In this document: positions 6,949-13,799 of the stretch, piece after piece
Layout of the letters: every line of letters begins with the position of its first letter
How positions within the stretch are numbered: the first letter of the stretch is position 1
Position numbers and translations under genes: made by a program
DNA from: an uncultured Collinsella sp.
GTDB taxonomy: Bacteria > Actinomycetota > Coriobacteriia > Coriobacteriales > Coriobacteriaceae
DNA length: 14,938 nt
NCBI GenBank assembly: GCA_900547835.1
Contig: URIJ01000031.1
Location: 1-14,938, forward strand
Direction: 5' to 3'
The notes under the pieces: generated by a model
Databases searched by the model: none
Told to the model about the DNA's origin: nothing
Seen by the model: the letters and a program-made list of their open reading frames with translations, nothing else

Positions 6949-6991
6949 AAAAAGAAAGCCGGGCAGGTGCGGAAAACCGCACCTGCCCGGC
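6949..6991 (-). terminator. Intrinsic terminator of the obgE-nadD-yqeK-rsfS transcript
   Basis: Perfect 15-bp inverted repeat GCCGGGCAGGTGCGG / CCGCACCTGCCCGGC (6958-6972, 6977-6991) with a 4-base loop. On the leftward strand the stem is followed by TTTCTTTTT (6949-6957), a proper U-tract. On the rightward strand the 3' flank is GATATGCG without a U-run, so it suits rsfS better than dinB, though it may also stop dinB transcripts. The rest of the 95-nt gap holds only weak inverted repeats. Confidence 0.85.
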
Positions 6992-7031
6992 GATATGCGT
7001 GAGGGTAGCTAACCCCGTCTCAAATGAGCTA

Positions 7032-7487
7032 CTAGAGGAGGTTGAGGGGGAGCTGGGGGGCGTCGCCCCAGAGCTTTTCTAGGCGGTAGAAGTCGCGGGC
7101 TTCGGGAGTGAAGACGTGGACGACGACCGAACCGTAGTCCATGAGCATCCAGGTCTTCTGCTCGCGGCCCTCGATGGAGAACGGATGCTCGCCGCAAGCC
7201 TCGGCGACCTTCTCCTCGATCTCGCCGACGATAGAATCGACCTGGCGGTTGTTGGTACCGGTGGCAAGCACAAAGTAGTCGCATACGTCGGAAAGCTCGG
7301 TCAGGTCGAGCACCTGAACGTCCTCGCCCTTCTTGTCGTAGGCGGCCTGCGCGGCGGCGCGGGCGACATCCTCGGCGGCGACACCGCTCGCGGACAGCGA
7401 GGCGGCAGTGCGGTCGGACGTGGCGACGAAGCTCTTGTGCTCCACACCTTCAAGAATCTGCTCGTCGGTCATGGTCTCGTCGGCCAT
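7032..7487 (-). CDS. rsfS: Ribosome silencing factor RsfS
   Basis: RsfS (YbeB/Iojap family) binds L14 of the large subunit and blocks subunit joining when nutrients are scarce. The 151-aa product has the conserved domain at about 40-150: KKGEDVQVLDLTELSDVCDYFVLATGTNNRQVDSIVGEIEEKV, then KTWMLMDYGSVVVHVFTPEARDFYRLEKLWGDA, the characteristic C-terminal signature. The first 40 residues are an acidic, low-complexity extension absent from shorter homologues. ATG at 7487 is used because AAAGAGG lies 6 nt upstream; an in-frame GTG at 7508 would put that site inside the gene. It is 28 nt after yqeK, in the common nadD-yqeK-rsfS order, and is the last gene before the terminator. Confidence 0.95.
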   Translation of the reverse strand: MADETMTDEQILEGVEHKSFVATSDRTAASLSASGVAAEDVARAAAQAAYDKKGEDVQVLDLTELSDVCDYFVLATGTNNRQVDSIVGEIEEKVAEACGEHPFSIEGREQKTWMLMDYGSVVVHVFTPEARDFYRLEKLWGDAPQLPLNLL

Positions 7488-7493
7488 GGAATA

Positions 7494-7500
7494 CCTCTTT
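7494..7500 (-). promoter_or_regulatory. rsfS ribosome-binding site that decides the start
   Basis: AAAGAGG lies 6 nt before ATG at 7487; the upstream GTG at 7508 has no comparable site. Confidence 0.65.
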
Positions 7501-7515
7501 CTAGACACACCCGAG

Positions 7516-8124
7516 CTAGCGCAGCTGGGCGTAATGGTTGTAAATCGTAATAGCTGTGGGATAAAGATAGCGCCCAGACTGGATCACATAGACCAAACCC
7601 TGCGCAAAACAGGAGAAGAACAACTCATCGAGCGTCGACTCCCCCACCATCTTGCGCAGCGCATGCGCATAGTCGCCGTGGCGGTTGGGCTCGATGGCAT
7701 CGGCCACAAAGACCACCGTATCGAGCGGCGTCATGTCGCAGGCACCCACGGTGTGACGGTCGACAGCCTGGAAAACGGCCGGCGACAACTCGGGGAAAAG
7801 CTGCGGAAGCTCATAGGCGGCAACAGGACCATGCAAAAGCGGCGTCGCGGCGGAAGGAGAGCCGGCAATCTTAATGCCGTAATGCAGAGCGCGCGTAACC
7901 AGCTCGTCGTCGGAGAGCACTTTGTCCCAGTCGTGGATCAGACCGGCAGCAGCGGCATCAAAGCGGTCAACGCCGTAGACCTCGGCCAGATGAAGTGCGG
8001 TCTCGGCAACACCCAGCGAATGCACATAGCGCTTGCGCTTATCCTTCATGCGAACATCGAGCAGCTCTTGAATGCGCTTGAGCAGCGCGCGCTCATCGCC
8101 CTCAAACTGATCCTCTACCGACAA
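7516..8124 (-). CDS. yqeK: HD-domain Ap4A hydrolase YqeK
   Basis: Symmetrical bis(5'-nucleosyl)-tetraphosphatase of the YqeK family, which splits the alarmone Ap4A to two ADP. The 202-aa protein carries the full HD metal-binding set: His35 (RYVHSLGVAETA), the His64-Asp65 doublet (LIHDWDK), His98 (LLHGPVAAY), His124 (RHTVG) and Asp142 (VADAIEPNR). TTG at 8124 is the start; the only in-frame codons between it and the nadD stop are non-start codons, and GGGGG lies 6 nt upstream. An ATG at residue 26 would remove the helix before His35. It follows nadD by 12 nt in the same frame and precedes rsfS, the order seen in many Gram-positive genomes. Confidence 0.94.
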   Translation of the reverse strand: MSVEDQFEGDERALLKRIQELLDVRMKDKRKRYVHSLGVAETALHLAEVYGVDRFDAAAAGLIHDWDKVLSDDELVTRALHYGIKIAGSPSAATPLLHGPVAAYELPQLFPELSPAVFQAVDRHTVGACDMTPLDTVVFVADAIEPNRHGDYAHALRKMVGESTLDELFFSCFAQGLVYVIQSGRYLYPTAITIYNHYAQLR

Positions 8125-8136
8125 CGTAGACCCCCA

Positions 8137-8814
8137 TCACTCAAAATCTTCTTGGCCCAAATCGGCATATAGCCTGCGTTTGCGAATGTAGCCGAGCACG
8201 GACTCGCTCGTAAGATAGCGCACGCTCATGCCGCGGGCAACTCGCTTACGAATGTTCGTCGAGCTGATCGCCAGCGCCGGAATCTGAATATAGCGCACGT
8301 CGAACGGCAGCCCCGACTCTTTGATTCGGGCACGCGCCGTATCGATATCAAAGCCCGGTCGTGTCGCCGCAATAAAGGTAGCAAGCTCAGCGATTCGTTC
8401 GGCATCATGCCAGGTCACAATATCGATAATCGCGTCGGCGCCCGTAATAAAGTAGAGCTTTACCTGCGGCGGGTAAAAGTCGCGAAGGGCATGAAGCGTA
8501 TCAGCCGTATAGGTTACGCCCGGGCGGTCGATCTCGAACCGGCTCGCCAAAAAGGCCGGGTTCGCGGCGGTGGCGAGGACCGTCATGGCATAACGGTCCT
8601 CGGCAGGCGTCACCGGCTTGTCAAGCTTAAAGGCAGGCGTGCCCGCCGGCATAAAGAGCACGGCATCCAAGTCGAGGGACTCACGCGCCTGCTCAGCGGT
8701 CACCAGGTGCCCGTAATGGATGGGATCAAAGGTGCCACCCATAATGCCGAGCCTAAACTCCTGCCCGTCCTCTAGAGGAAGCTCGGGCAGACCGATTCCA
8801 CCGCGCAGCGACAT
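8137..8814 (-). CDS. nadD: Nicotinate-nucleotide adenylyltransferase
   Basis: Joins nicotinate mononucleotide and ATP to form deamido-NAD in NAD synthesis (cytoplasm). The 225-aa product shows the nucleotidyltransferase signature LGIMGGTFDPIHYGH with HYGH at 33-36, the FITGADAIIDIVTWHDAERI segment, and ISSTNIRKR (183-191), which contacts ATP phosphates. It carries about 20 residues ahead of the first strand, longer than minimal family members; no start codon closer to that strand has a better ribosome-binding site. ATG at 8814 is 3 nt after the obgE stop, with GAGGGCGAG in the obgE tail as ribosome-binding site. The junction TAAGCCATG is identical to that between glyQ and glyS. Confidence 0.96.
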   Translation of the reverse strand: MSLRGGIGLPELPLEDGQEFRLGIMGGTFDPIHYGHLVTAEQARESLDLDAVLFMPAGTPAFKLDKPVTPAEDRYAMTVLATAANPAFLASRFEIDRPGVTYTADTLHALRDFYPPQVKLYFITGADAIIDIVTWHDAERIAELATFIAATRPGFDIDTARARIKESGLPFDVRYIQIPALAISSTNIRKRVARGMSVRYLTSESVLGYIRKRRLYADLGQEDFE

Positions 8815-8817
8815 GGC

Positions 8818-10284
8818 TTACTCGCCCTCCGAGGTCTCGGCATCGTCCTCGGCATCCGCCGCATCGACAACCTCGACGCCCTCATCCGCAGCATCGGCCA
8901 CGTCAATGGCCTCAACGGCAACGTCCTCGCCAGCATCCTCGAGCTCCTCGTACTCCGAGAAGTCCTCGGCGCCCTCAAAGTCAAAGGCGCGTTGGCAAAT
9001 GCGGACCTCGTCGCCCGCACGGCAACCGGCCTTCTCGAGCGCGTCGTCAACACCCATACGCGCAAACTTATGCTGCAGGTAAATGACGGCTTCCTCGTTT
9101 TCCCAGTCGGTCTGGATGACCATGCGCTCGATGGCACGACCGACCACGCGGAAGGCACCGGGCTCTTCCTGGACAATGCGGAAACGCTTCTCACGCTGCA
9201 GGCGGCGGCGCTCCCACTCATCGTCGCGCAGGTCGACCGGTTCATCGGAGACCGCCAGCTCGGCGCGGAGCTTGGCCACCTGCTCACCTACGGCAAGCAT
9301 CAACGTATTGAGACCGGCGCCCGTCACGGCAGACACGGCAAAGAACATATGTCCATCGTCGAGCGCTGCGCGCTTGAGGTCGGCAATCTTATCGGCCGTG
9401 CCCGGCGCGTCGCACTTGTTGGCGACAACGATCTGCGGACGCTCCGAAAGCTCGGCGCCATACTGCTCGAGCTCGCGGTTGATGATGCGATAGTCCTCAA
9501 CCGGATCGCGATCCTCAAAACCGCCCGTCATGTCGACGACATGCATGATCAGGGCCGTACGCTCAATGTGGCGCAAGAACTGGTGACCCAGGCCCTTGCC
9601 CTCGCTCGCGCCCTCGATAAGACCGGGGACGTCGGCAACGACGTAAGAATATTCGCCGGCACGCACCATGCCGAGGTTCGGCACGAGCGTGGTAAACGGG
9701 TAGTCAGCAATCTTGGGGCGGGCGGCACTCATGCGCGCAATGAGCGATGACTTACCCACCGAGGGAAAGCCCACGAGTGCGGCATCGGCCATAAGCTTCA
9801 TCTCGAGCTCAATCCAGTGCTCCTCTGCCGGTTCGCCCAGCTGAGCAAACGCGGGCGCGCGGCGCACCGACGTCACAAAGTGCGTGTTGCCCAAGCCGCC
9901 GGCGCCACCAGGGGCCACGACAACGCGCTCGCCATCGTGCACCAGGTCGGCAATCTCGAACATCGGGGTCTGCGTCTCGGGGTCGAGCTCGCGCACCACG
10001 GTACCCATAGGGACCTTGAGAATCAGGTCCTCGCCGCTCTTACCGTTACGACGGGCACCCTGCCCGTGCGTGCCGCGCTCGGCGCGGAAGTGATGCTTAA
10101 AGCGGTAATCGATCAGCGAAGACAGCTGAGCATCGGCCTGGATGACGACATTGCCGCCACGACCGCCGTCGCCGCCATCGGGGCCGCCCTTGGGGACAAA
10201 TGCCTCACGCCTAAACGACATGCATCCGGCTCCGCCGTCGCCGCCGCACACGTTAATGCGGCTGATATCGGTGAACTGTGACAA
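8818..10284 (-). CDS. obgE: GTPase Obg (CgtA)
   Basis: Essential GTPase for 50S assembly and stress signalling. The 488-aa protein has three parts: the glycine-rich Obg fold (1-160, with GGDGGAGCMSFRREAFVPKGGPDGGDGGRGG); the G domain with P-loop GFPSVGKSS (172-180), switch II DVPG (218-221), NKCD (289-292) and SAV (318-320); and an OCT domain (about 360-435, FRVVGRAIERMVIQTDWENEEAVIYLQ). A strongly acidic tail (about 436-488) of D, E, A and V follows. TTG at 10284 starts it, 8 nt after AGGAGG; this gives the conserved phi-T-D opening (MSQFTDISRINVCGGDG). It begins 17 nt after the U-tract of the rpmA terminator, so it depends on read-through or an unseen promoter. Confidence 0.96.
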   Translation of the reverse strand: MSQFTDISRINVCGGDGGAGCMSFRREAFVPKGGPDGGDGGRGGNVVIQADAQLSSLIDYRFKHHFRAERGTHGQGARRNGKSGEDLILKVPMGTVVRELDPETQTPMFEIADLVHDGERVVVAPGGAGGLGNTHFVTSVRRAPAFAQLGEPAEEHWIELEMKLMADAALVGFPSVGKSSLIARMSAARPKIADYPFTTLVPNLGMVRAGEYSYVVADVPGLIEGASEGKGLGHQFLRHIERTALIMHVVDMTGGFEDRDPVEDYRIINRELEQYGAELSERPQIVVANKCDAPGTADKIADLKRAALDDGHMFFAVSAVTGAGLNTLMLAVGEQVAKLRAELAVSDEPVDLRDDEWERRRLQREKRFRIVQEEPGAFRVVGRAIERMVIQTDWENEEAVIYLQHKFARMGVDDALEKAGCRAGDEVRICQRAFDFEGAEDFSEYEELEDAGEDVAVEAIDVADAADEGVEVVDAADAEDDAETSEGE

Positions 10285-10300
10285 CAGAATCGCCTCCTAC

Positions 10301-10344
10301 AAAAAAGAGGGAGACCCTTGAATCCTAAAACTCAAGTGCCTCCC
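10301..10344 (-). terminator. Intrinsic terminator between rpmA and obgE
   Basis: On the leftward strand GGGAGGCACTTGA (10332-10344) pairs with TCAAGGGTCTCCC (10309-10321): 11 Watson-Crick pairs, one G-U, one mismatch, with a 10-nt loop. TCTTTTTT follows (10301-10308). It ends 4 nt before the obgE ribosome-binding site, so it probably acts as a partial terminator inside the rplU-rsfS operon. Confidence 0.8.
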
Positions 10345-10369
10345 ACATATGTGCTCTATGAAGGGTGAA

Positions 10370-10627
10370 TTACGCGTTCGCGAGCGGGCGTACGCTGACC
10401 CTGTGCTTGATACCCTTGTGGAACTCAACGGTACCGTCGACCAGCGCGAACAGCGTGTCGTCCTTACCACGGCCAACGTTCTCACCCGGGTGGATGTGCG
10501 TGCCGTGCTGACGGACGAGAATCGTGCCCGTGGTTACCGTCTGGCCGGCATAGCGCTTCGTGCCAAGGCGCTGACCGCGGGAGTCACGGCCATTACGGGA
10601 GGAACCGAGTCCTTTTTTGTGTGCCAT
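10370..10627 (-). CDS. rpmA: 50S ribosomal protein L27
   Basis: L27, whose N-terminal tail reaches toward the peptidyl-transferase centre. The 85-aa product reads MAHKKGLGSSRNGRDSRGQRLGTKRYAGQTV, so it starts directly with the mature AHKKG sequence. It lacks the cleaved N-terminal extension found in many Firmicutes, and no prp protease gene lies between rplU and rpmA, consistent with that. The IHPGENVGRGKDDTLFALVDG core is present. ATG at 10627 has GTAGG 8 nt upstream. It lies 33 nt after rplU and is followed by a strong terminator before obgE. Confidence 0.97.
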   Translation of the reverse strand: MAHKKGLGSSRNGRDSRGQRLGTKRYAGQTVTTGTILVRQHGTHIHPGENVGRGKDDTLFALVDGTVEFHKGIKHRVSVRPLANA

Positions 10628-10660
10628 TGTGTATACCTACTCTTTCGTTACGAGTGTAAT

Positions 10661-11035
10661 CTACTCGGCGACGGGAGCCTCGGCAACAGCCTCGGCCTCT
10701 GCCTTGACAGCCTTCTTGGCGCGGGACGTAGCCTGGACCTTCACGATCTTCAGCTTGGTGAGCTGCTGACGGTGACCCTTCAGACGACGATAGCGCTTAC
10801 GCTTGTGGAACTTGAAGACCAGCTGCTTCTCGCCCTTGAACTGCTCAACGATCTGAGCGGTAACCTTGGCCTTGGCCAGCTTGTCGGGATCGGTGACGAT
10901 CTTCTTACCATCGTTGAGGAAGATAACCGGCAGGGTGACCTTGTCGCCCTCATTGCCCTCGATCTTCTCGACGGTGATGACATCGTCGGTGGCGACCTTG
11001 TACTGCTTGCCGCCCGTGTTAACGATTGCGTACAT
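10661..11035 (-). CDS. rplU: 50S ribosomal protein L21
   Basis: Large-subunit protein L21, a 23S rRNA-binding assembly protein. From ATG at 11035 it is 124 aa: MYAIVNTGGKQYKVATDDVITVEKI opens the fold, and the FKFHKRKRYRRLKGHRQQLTKLKI stretch is the basic rRNA-binding core. After about residue 103 a short Ala/Glu/Val-rich tail (RAKKAVKAEAEAVAEAPVAE) exceeds the usual 102-104 aa length. The frame is open to an ATG at 11056, but the conserved family start is MYAIV and GAAGGG lies 9 nt before it. It is first in the rplU-rpmA-obgE-nadD-yqeK-rsfS cluster, with its own promoter overlapping the end of the upstream gene. Confidence 0.96.
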   Translation of the reverse strand: MYAIVNTGGKQYKVATDDVITVEKIEGNEGDKVTLPVIFLNDGKKIVTDPDKLAKAKVTAQIVEQFKGEKQLVFKFHKRKRYRRLKGHRQQLTKLKIVKVQATSRAKKAVKAEAEAVAEAPVAE

Positions 11036-11077
11036 GTTTACTTGCCCTTCATGCATCAGTTAGTGCAACAGCCGAAT

Positions 11078-11106
11078 ATAGTAGCAGGCGAAAATACCCC
11101 CGTCAA
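11078..11106 (-). promoter_or_regulatory. Promoter of the rplU operon
   Basis: TTGACG (11101-11106) and TACTAT (11078-11083) lie exactly 17 nt apart on the leftward strand. The predicted start is near 11071, with a leader of about 36 nt. The -35 hexamer contains the TGA stop codon (11103-11105) of the upstream gene, and no terminator separates the two units. Confidence 0.65.
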
Positions 11107-11915
11107 CGAGTATGTGGAGCAAATCCACAAGTTCGCACAGGTATGGGGCTGACGAGTCGGCCCTCGTCGTCCTCGCATGCTTGATTCTGACGCTCGACAT
11201 CGTAGGAGCAGATGGTCACGAGGTCTTGCATACCGGTGGAAACAATAGGTGCATCCACGCCCGGGGTCAAGCCCTGCAACAAAACATCAGCAGCAGAAAG
11301 CAAAATTTCCGGACGCATAGAGCCCTCGTTGTCGGCATGGGTGTCGAGCATGAGAACCAAATGGTCCGGGCGCTCCCCCGCCGTGAGCTCATAGCCCACG
11401 AGTGTGTGATCCAAATCCAAGCGCTTGCTCTTTTTGCCGCGCGCGTAGTCGATGCCATGGTCCGCGCGCAGCGTGTCGATCGCACGACGCACCTCGTCGG
11501 CGCTTACGGGCGCCTCGGGATCCAGGTGTAAGTCGATGCGATACGACAGGCGCGTGAGCTGCGCCGTCAACGCCGGCGTGCGCACGTCGATGTACGCCGC
11601 CTCGATGGGCGCCAGATCGGCCGGAGACGCCGCAGCCAGGCGCTCAAACGCCTCGTCGAGCGCCACGAACTCGGTCATAAACAGGTCATACCACTCGCAG
11701 GTCGACGACGTACCAACCGGTAGCGCCGAAGAGAAGCCCACGCGCATGTGCGGAGAGAAGCCCTGCGTGACGGCATAGGGAAGTCCCGCACGGCGCACGA
11801 TGCGCTCAATGGTATGGATCACTTCGAGATGGCCCAGGTACTTAAGGCGATCGCGCTTGCCATAGCGAACACGAAGTCTAAAGAGCGTGGGGTTGTCGGT
11901 CAGGCGCTCACTCAT
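11103..11915 (-). CDS. Radical SAM-linked protein, DUF2344/TIGR03936-like
   Basis: Member of the family placed beside, or in some genomes fused to, TIGR03960 radical SAM proteins; function unknown. The 270-aa product has the recognisable RLRVRYGKRDRLKYLGHLEVIHTIERIVRRAGLPYAVTQGFSPHMRVGFSSALPVG stretch (13-68), which defines the family. The middle (about 80-225) is less conserved, and a 35-residue tail ends CGFAPHTR. No signal peptide, membrane segment or classical catalytic motif is seen, so a substrate-binding or adaptor role is only a guess. ATG at 11915 overlaps the stop of the radical SAM gene in ATGA, so the two are translationally coupled. Its own TGA lies inside the rplU -35 box. Confidence 0.88.
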   Translation of the reverse strand: MSERLTDNPTLFRLRVRYGKRDRLKYLGHLEVIHTIERIVRRAGLPYAVTQGFSPHMRVGFSSALPVGTSSTCEWYDLFMTEFVALDEAFERLAAASPADLAPIEAAYIDVRTPALTAQLTRLSYRIDLHLDPEAPVSADEVRRAIDTLRADHGIDYARGKKSKRLDLDHTLVGYELTAGERPDHLVLMLDTHADNEGSMRPEILLSAADVLLQGLTPGVDAPIVSTGMQDLVTICSYDVERQNQACEDDEGRLVSPIPVRTCGFAPHTR

Positions 11916-13789
11916 GCGCGATCACCCATCAATACATTCTTGGCGTGGAGCGTGGGGCAGATCCCGCAGCCGGTGCACGACGTGCGGGTGCAGTCGGGAG
12001 TCGTGACGCCCTCGAGCGAGCGACGGTACTCGCGCTCGAGGAAGCCGCGCGTGCAGCCGGGACTCACGTGCTCCCACGGCAGGCGCCAGTCCAACTCGTA
12101 GGGCAGGTGCACGAGCTCATTGAGGTCGATGCCGTTTTTGGCAGCAGCCTCCTTCCAGTTATCGAGCGAGAAATGCTCTACCCAGGCGTCAAAGCGAGAG
12201 CCCGAGCGCCAAGCATCGATGATGACGGGCGTCATGTCACGACCGGCGCGGGACAGCGCGGCCTCGATGAGCGAGGTCTCGGCATCGTGGTAATGCACGC
12301 GGACGGCACGGTTGCGAACGCTCGTGATAAGCAGCTTCTGGCGACGCTTGACGTCGTCGTAGTCGAGCTGCGGGCACCACTGGAACGGCGTGGCAGCCTT
12401 GGGGATAAAGACCGAAACCGAGATGGATACCGAAATCGAGCCGCGACGAGCCTTGGGCACCACGGAACGACCGAGCTCCAGCACGTGATCGGCCAGATTG
12501 GCAATGGCTACGATGTCCTCGTCGCGCTCACCGGGAAGGCCCATCATAAAGTAGAGCTTCATGCGGTTCCAGCCGGCCTCGAAGGCCGCCTTGGCCGCAC
12601 GGTCCAGGTCCTCCTCGGTCACGTTCTTGTTAATGATGTCGCGCATGCGCTGGCTGCCGGCCTCGGGCGCGAACGTCAGGCCGCCCTTCTTTTCGCCGGC
12701 AACCGACTCGGCCATATCCACGCCAAACGAATCCAGGCGCTGTGACGGAATAGACACGCGAATACCCGTATCCTCCAGGCGACGGTTGAGCCTGCCGAGC
12801 ACGTCGCGAATGCAGGAGTGGTCAGTCGTGGAGAGCGAGGTCAGCGACACCTCGTCATAGCCGGTCTTTTCCAGACCCTGAATCACCGACGAGACGATCT
12901 GGTCGGCCGAGCGCTCGCGCACCGGGCGATACGTCATGCCGGCCTGGCAAAAACGACAGCCGCGGGCGCAGCCGCGCAGGATCTCGATAGACAGGCGGTC
13001 GTGGACCAGCTGCGCATAGGGCACGCACGACTGCGACAGCGGATTCGTGGCGCCGAAATCCTCGACGACGCGCTTGTAGACCACGGTCGGCGCATCCTTG
13101 CCCTCACGCGGCACGGTGTAGCCATGCGGCGAGCAGGGCTCGTCGTGACGAACCTCATAGAGCGACGGCACGTAGTTGCCGGCAATGGATGCAAGCTGCT
13201 CAACAATCTGCGCGCGCGGGACTCCTTCGTCACGCAGGTGGCGATGCAGCTGGCAGGTCTCGAGCAGCGACTCCTCGCCCTCGCCGATGAGGATGGCATC
13301 GAAGAAGGCCGCGTACGGCTCGGGGTTGTACACCGAGGGGCCGCCGGCGATGATAATGGGGTCGTCCTCGGTACGGTCGGCCGCTAACAGCGGAATGCCA
13401 GCGAGGTCGAGTGCCTCGAGGAAGTTCGTCACCGCCATCTCGTGCGGCACATGCAGGCCGACGATATCAAACGAAGCGACCGGCGCTGCGCCCTCGAGCG
13501 ACAGCAGCGGAATGCCCGCCTCGCGCATGGCGTCACCCATATCAGGCCACGGCACATAGCCGCGCTCGCAGGAGATGCCCTCGGCCTGGTTAAGGATGTT
13601 GTAGAGGATGGCGATGCCCTGGTTGGGCAGACCGACCTCGTACACATCCGGATAGATCAGGCAGCAACGGTAGTCGGCATCGGCCTTGGAAAGCGTGCCC
13701 CACTCGTGATCGATATAGCGGCTCGGCTTCTCGACCTTGGCGAGCAACGGCTCAATTAAATGAAAACAGTCTTGGTATGCAACGCGCAA
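11912..13789 (-). CDS. B12-binding-type radical SAM protein, TIGR03960-like
   Basis: Radical SAM enzyme of a conserved family of unknown reaction. The 625-aa protein has an N-terminal cobalamin-binding-like region (about 40-215: YPDVYEVGLPNQGIAILYNILN, then VGLHVPHEMAVTNFLEALDLAGIPLLA and IIAGGPSVYNPEP). The 4Fe-4S motif is RGCARGCRFCQAG with Cys274, Cys278 and Cys281, and EVSLTSLSTTDHS and MGLPGERDED follow. The C-terminus has four more cysteines, C600, C605, C608 and C611 (CTRTSCTGCGIC), possibly a second cluster. TTG at 13789 follows AGGGG by 7 nt; the upstream gene stops 10 nt before it. It overlaps the next gene by 4 nt. Whether it binds cobalamin cannot be read from sequence alone, as no canonical DxHxxG is seen. 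Confidence 0.9.
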   Translation of the reverse strand: MRVAYQDCFHLIEPLLAKVEKPSRYIDHEWGTLSKADADYRCCLIYPDVYEVGLPNQGIAILYNILNQAEGISCERGYVPWPDMGDAMREAGIPLLSLEGAAPVASFDIVGLHVPHEMAVTNFLEALDLAGIPLLAADRTEDDPIIIAGGPSVYNPEPYAAFFDAILIGEGEESLLETCQLHRHLRDEGVPRAQIVEQLASIAGNYVPSLYEVRHDEPCSPHGYTVPREGKDAPTVVYKRVVEDFGATNPLSQSCVPYAQLVHDRLSIEILRGCARGCRFCQAGMTYRPVRERSADQIVSSVIQGLEKTGYDEVSLTSLSTTDHSCIRDVLGRLNRRLEDTGIRVSIPSQRLDSFGVDMAESVAGEKKGGLTFAPEAGSQRMRDIINKNVTEEDLDRAAKAAFEAGWNRMKLYFMMGLPGERDEDIVAIANLADHVLELGRSVVPKARRGSISVSISVSVFIPKAATPFQWCPQLDYDDVKRRQKLLITSVRNRAVRVHYHDAETSLIEAALSRAGRDMTPVIIDAWRSGSRFDAWVEHFSLDNWKEAAAKNGIDLNELVHLPYELDWRLPWEHVSPGCTRGFLEREYRRSLEGVTTPDCTRTSCTGCGICPTLHAKNVLMGDRA

Positions 13790-13799
13790 CGGAAAACCC

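Noticed and set aside
7000..7031. Second small hairpin (GGGTTAGCTACCC-like) next to the dinB/rsfS terminator
   Set aside because: Short arms with few pairs and no U-tract; not distinguishable from chance.
10628..10660. prp (L27 N-terminal protease) gene between rplU and rpmA
   Set aside because: The gap is only 33 nt and L27 starts directly at MAHKKG, so no protease gene is expected or present.
11945..12745. Rightward open frame of 266 codons opposite the radical SAM gene
   Set aside because: Antisense to conserved Cys-containing radical SAM coding sequence; low-complexity translation rich in G, A, R, L.
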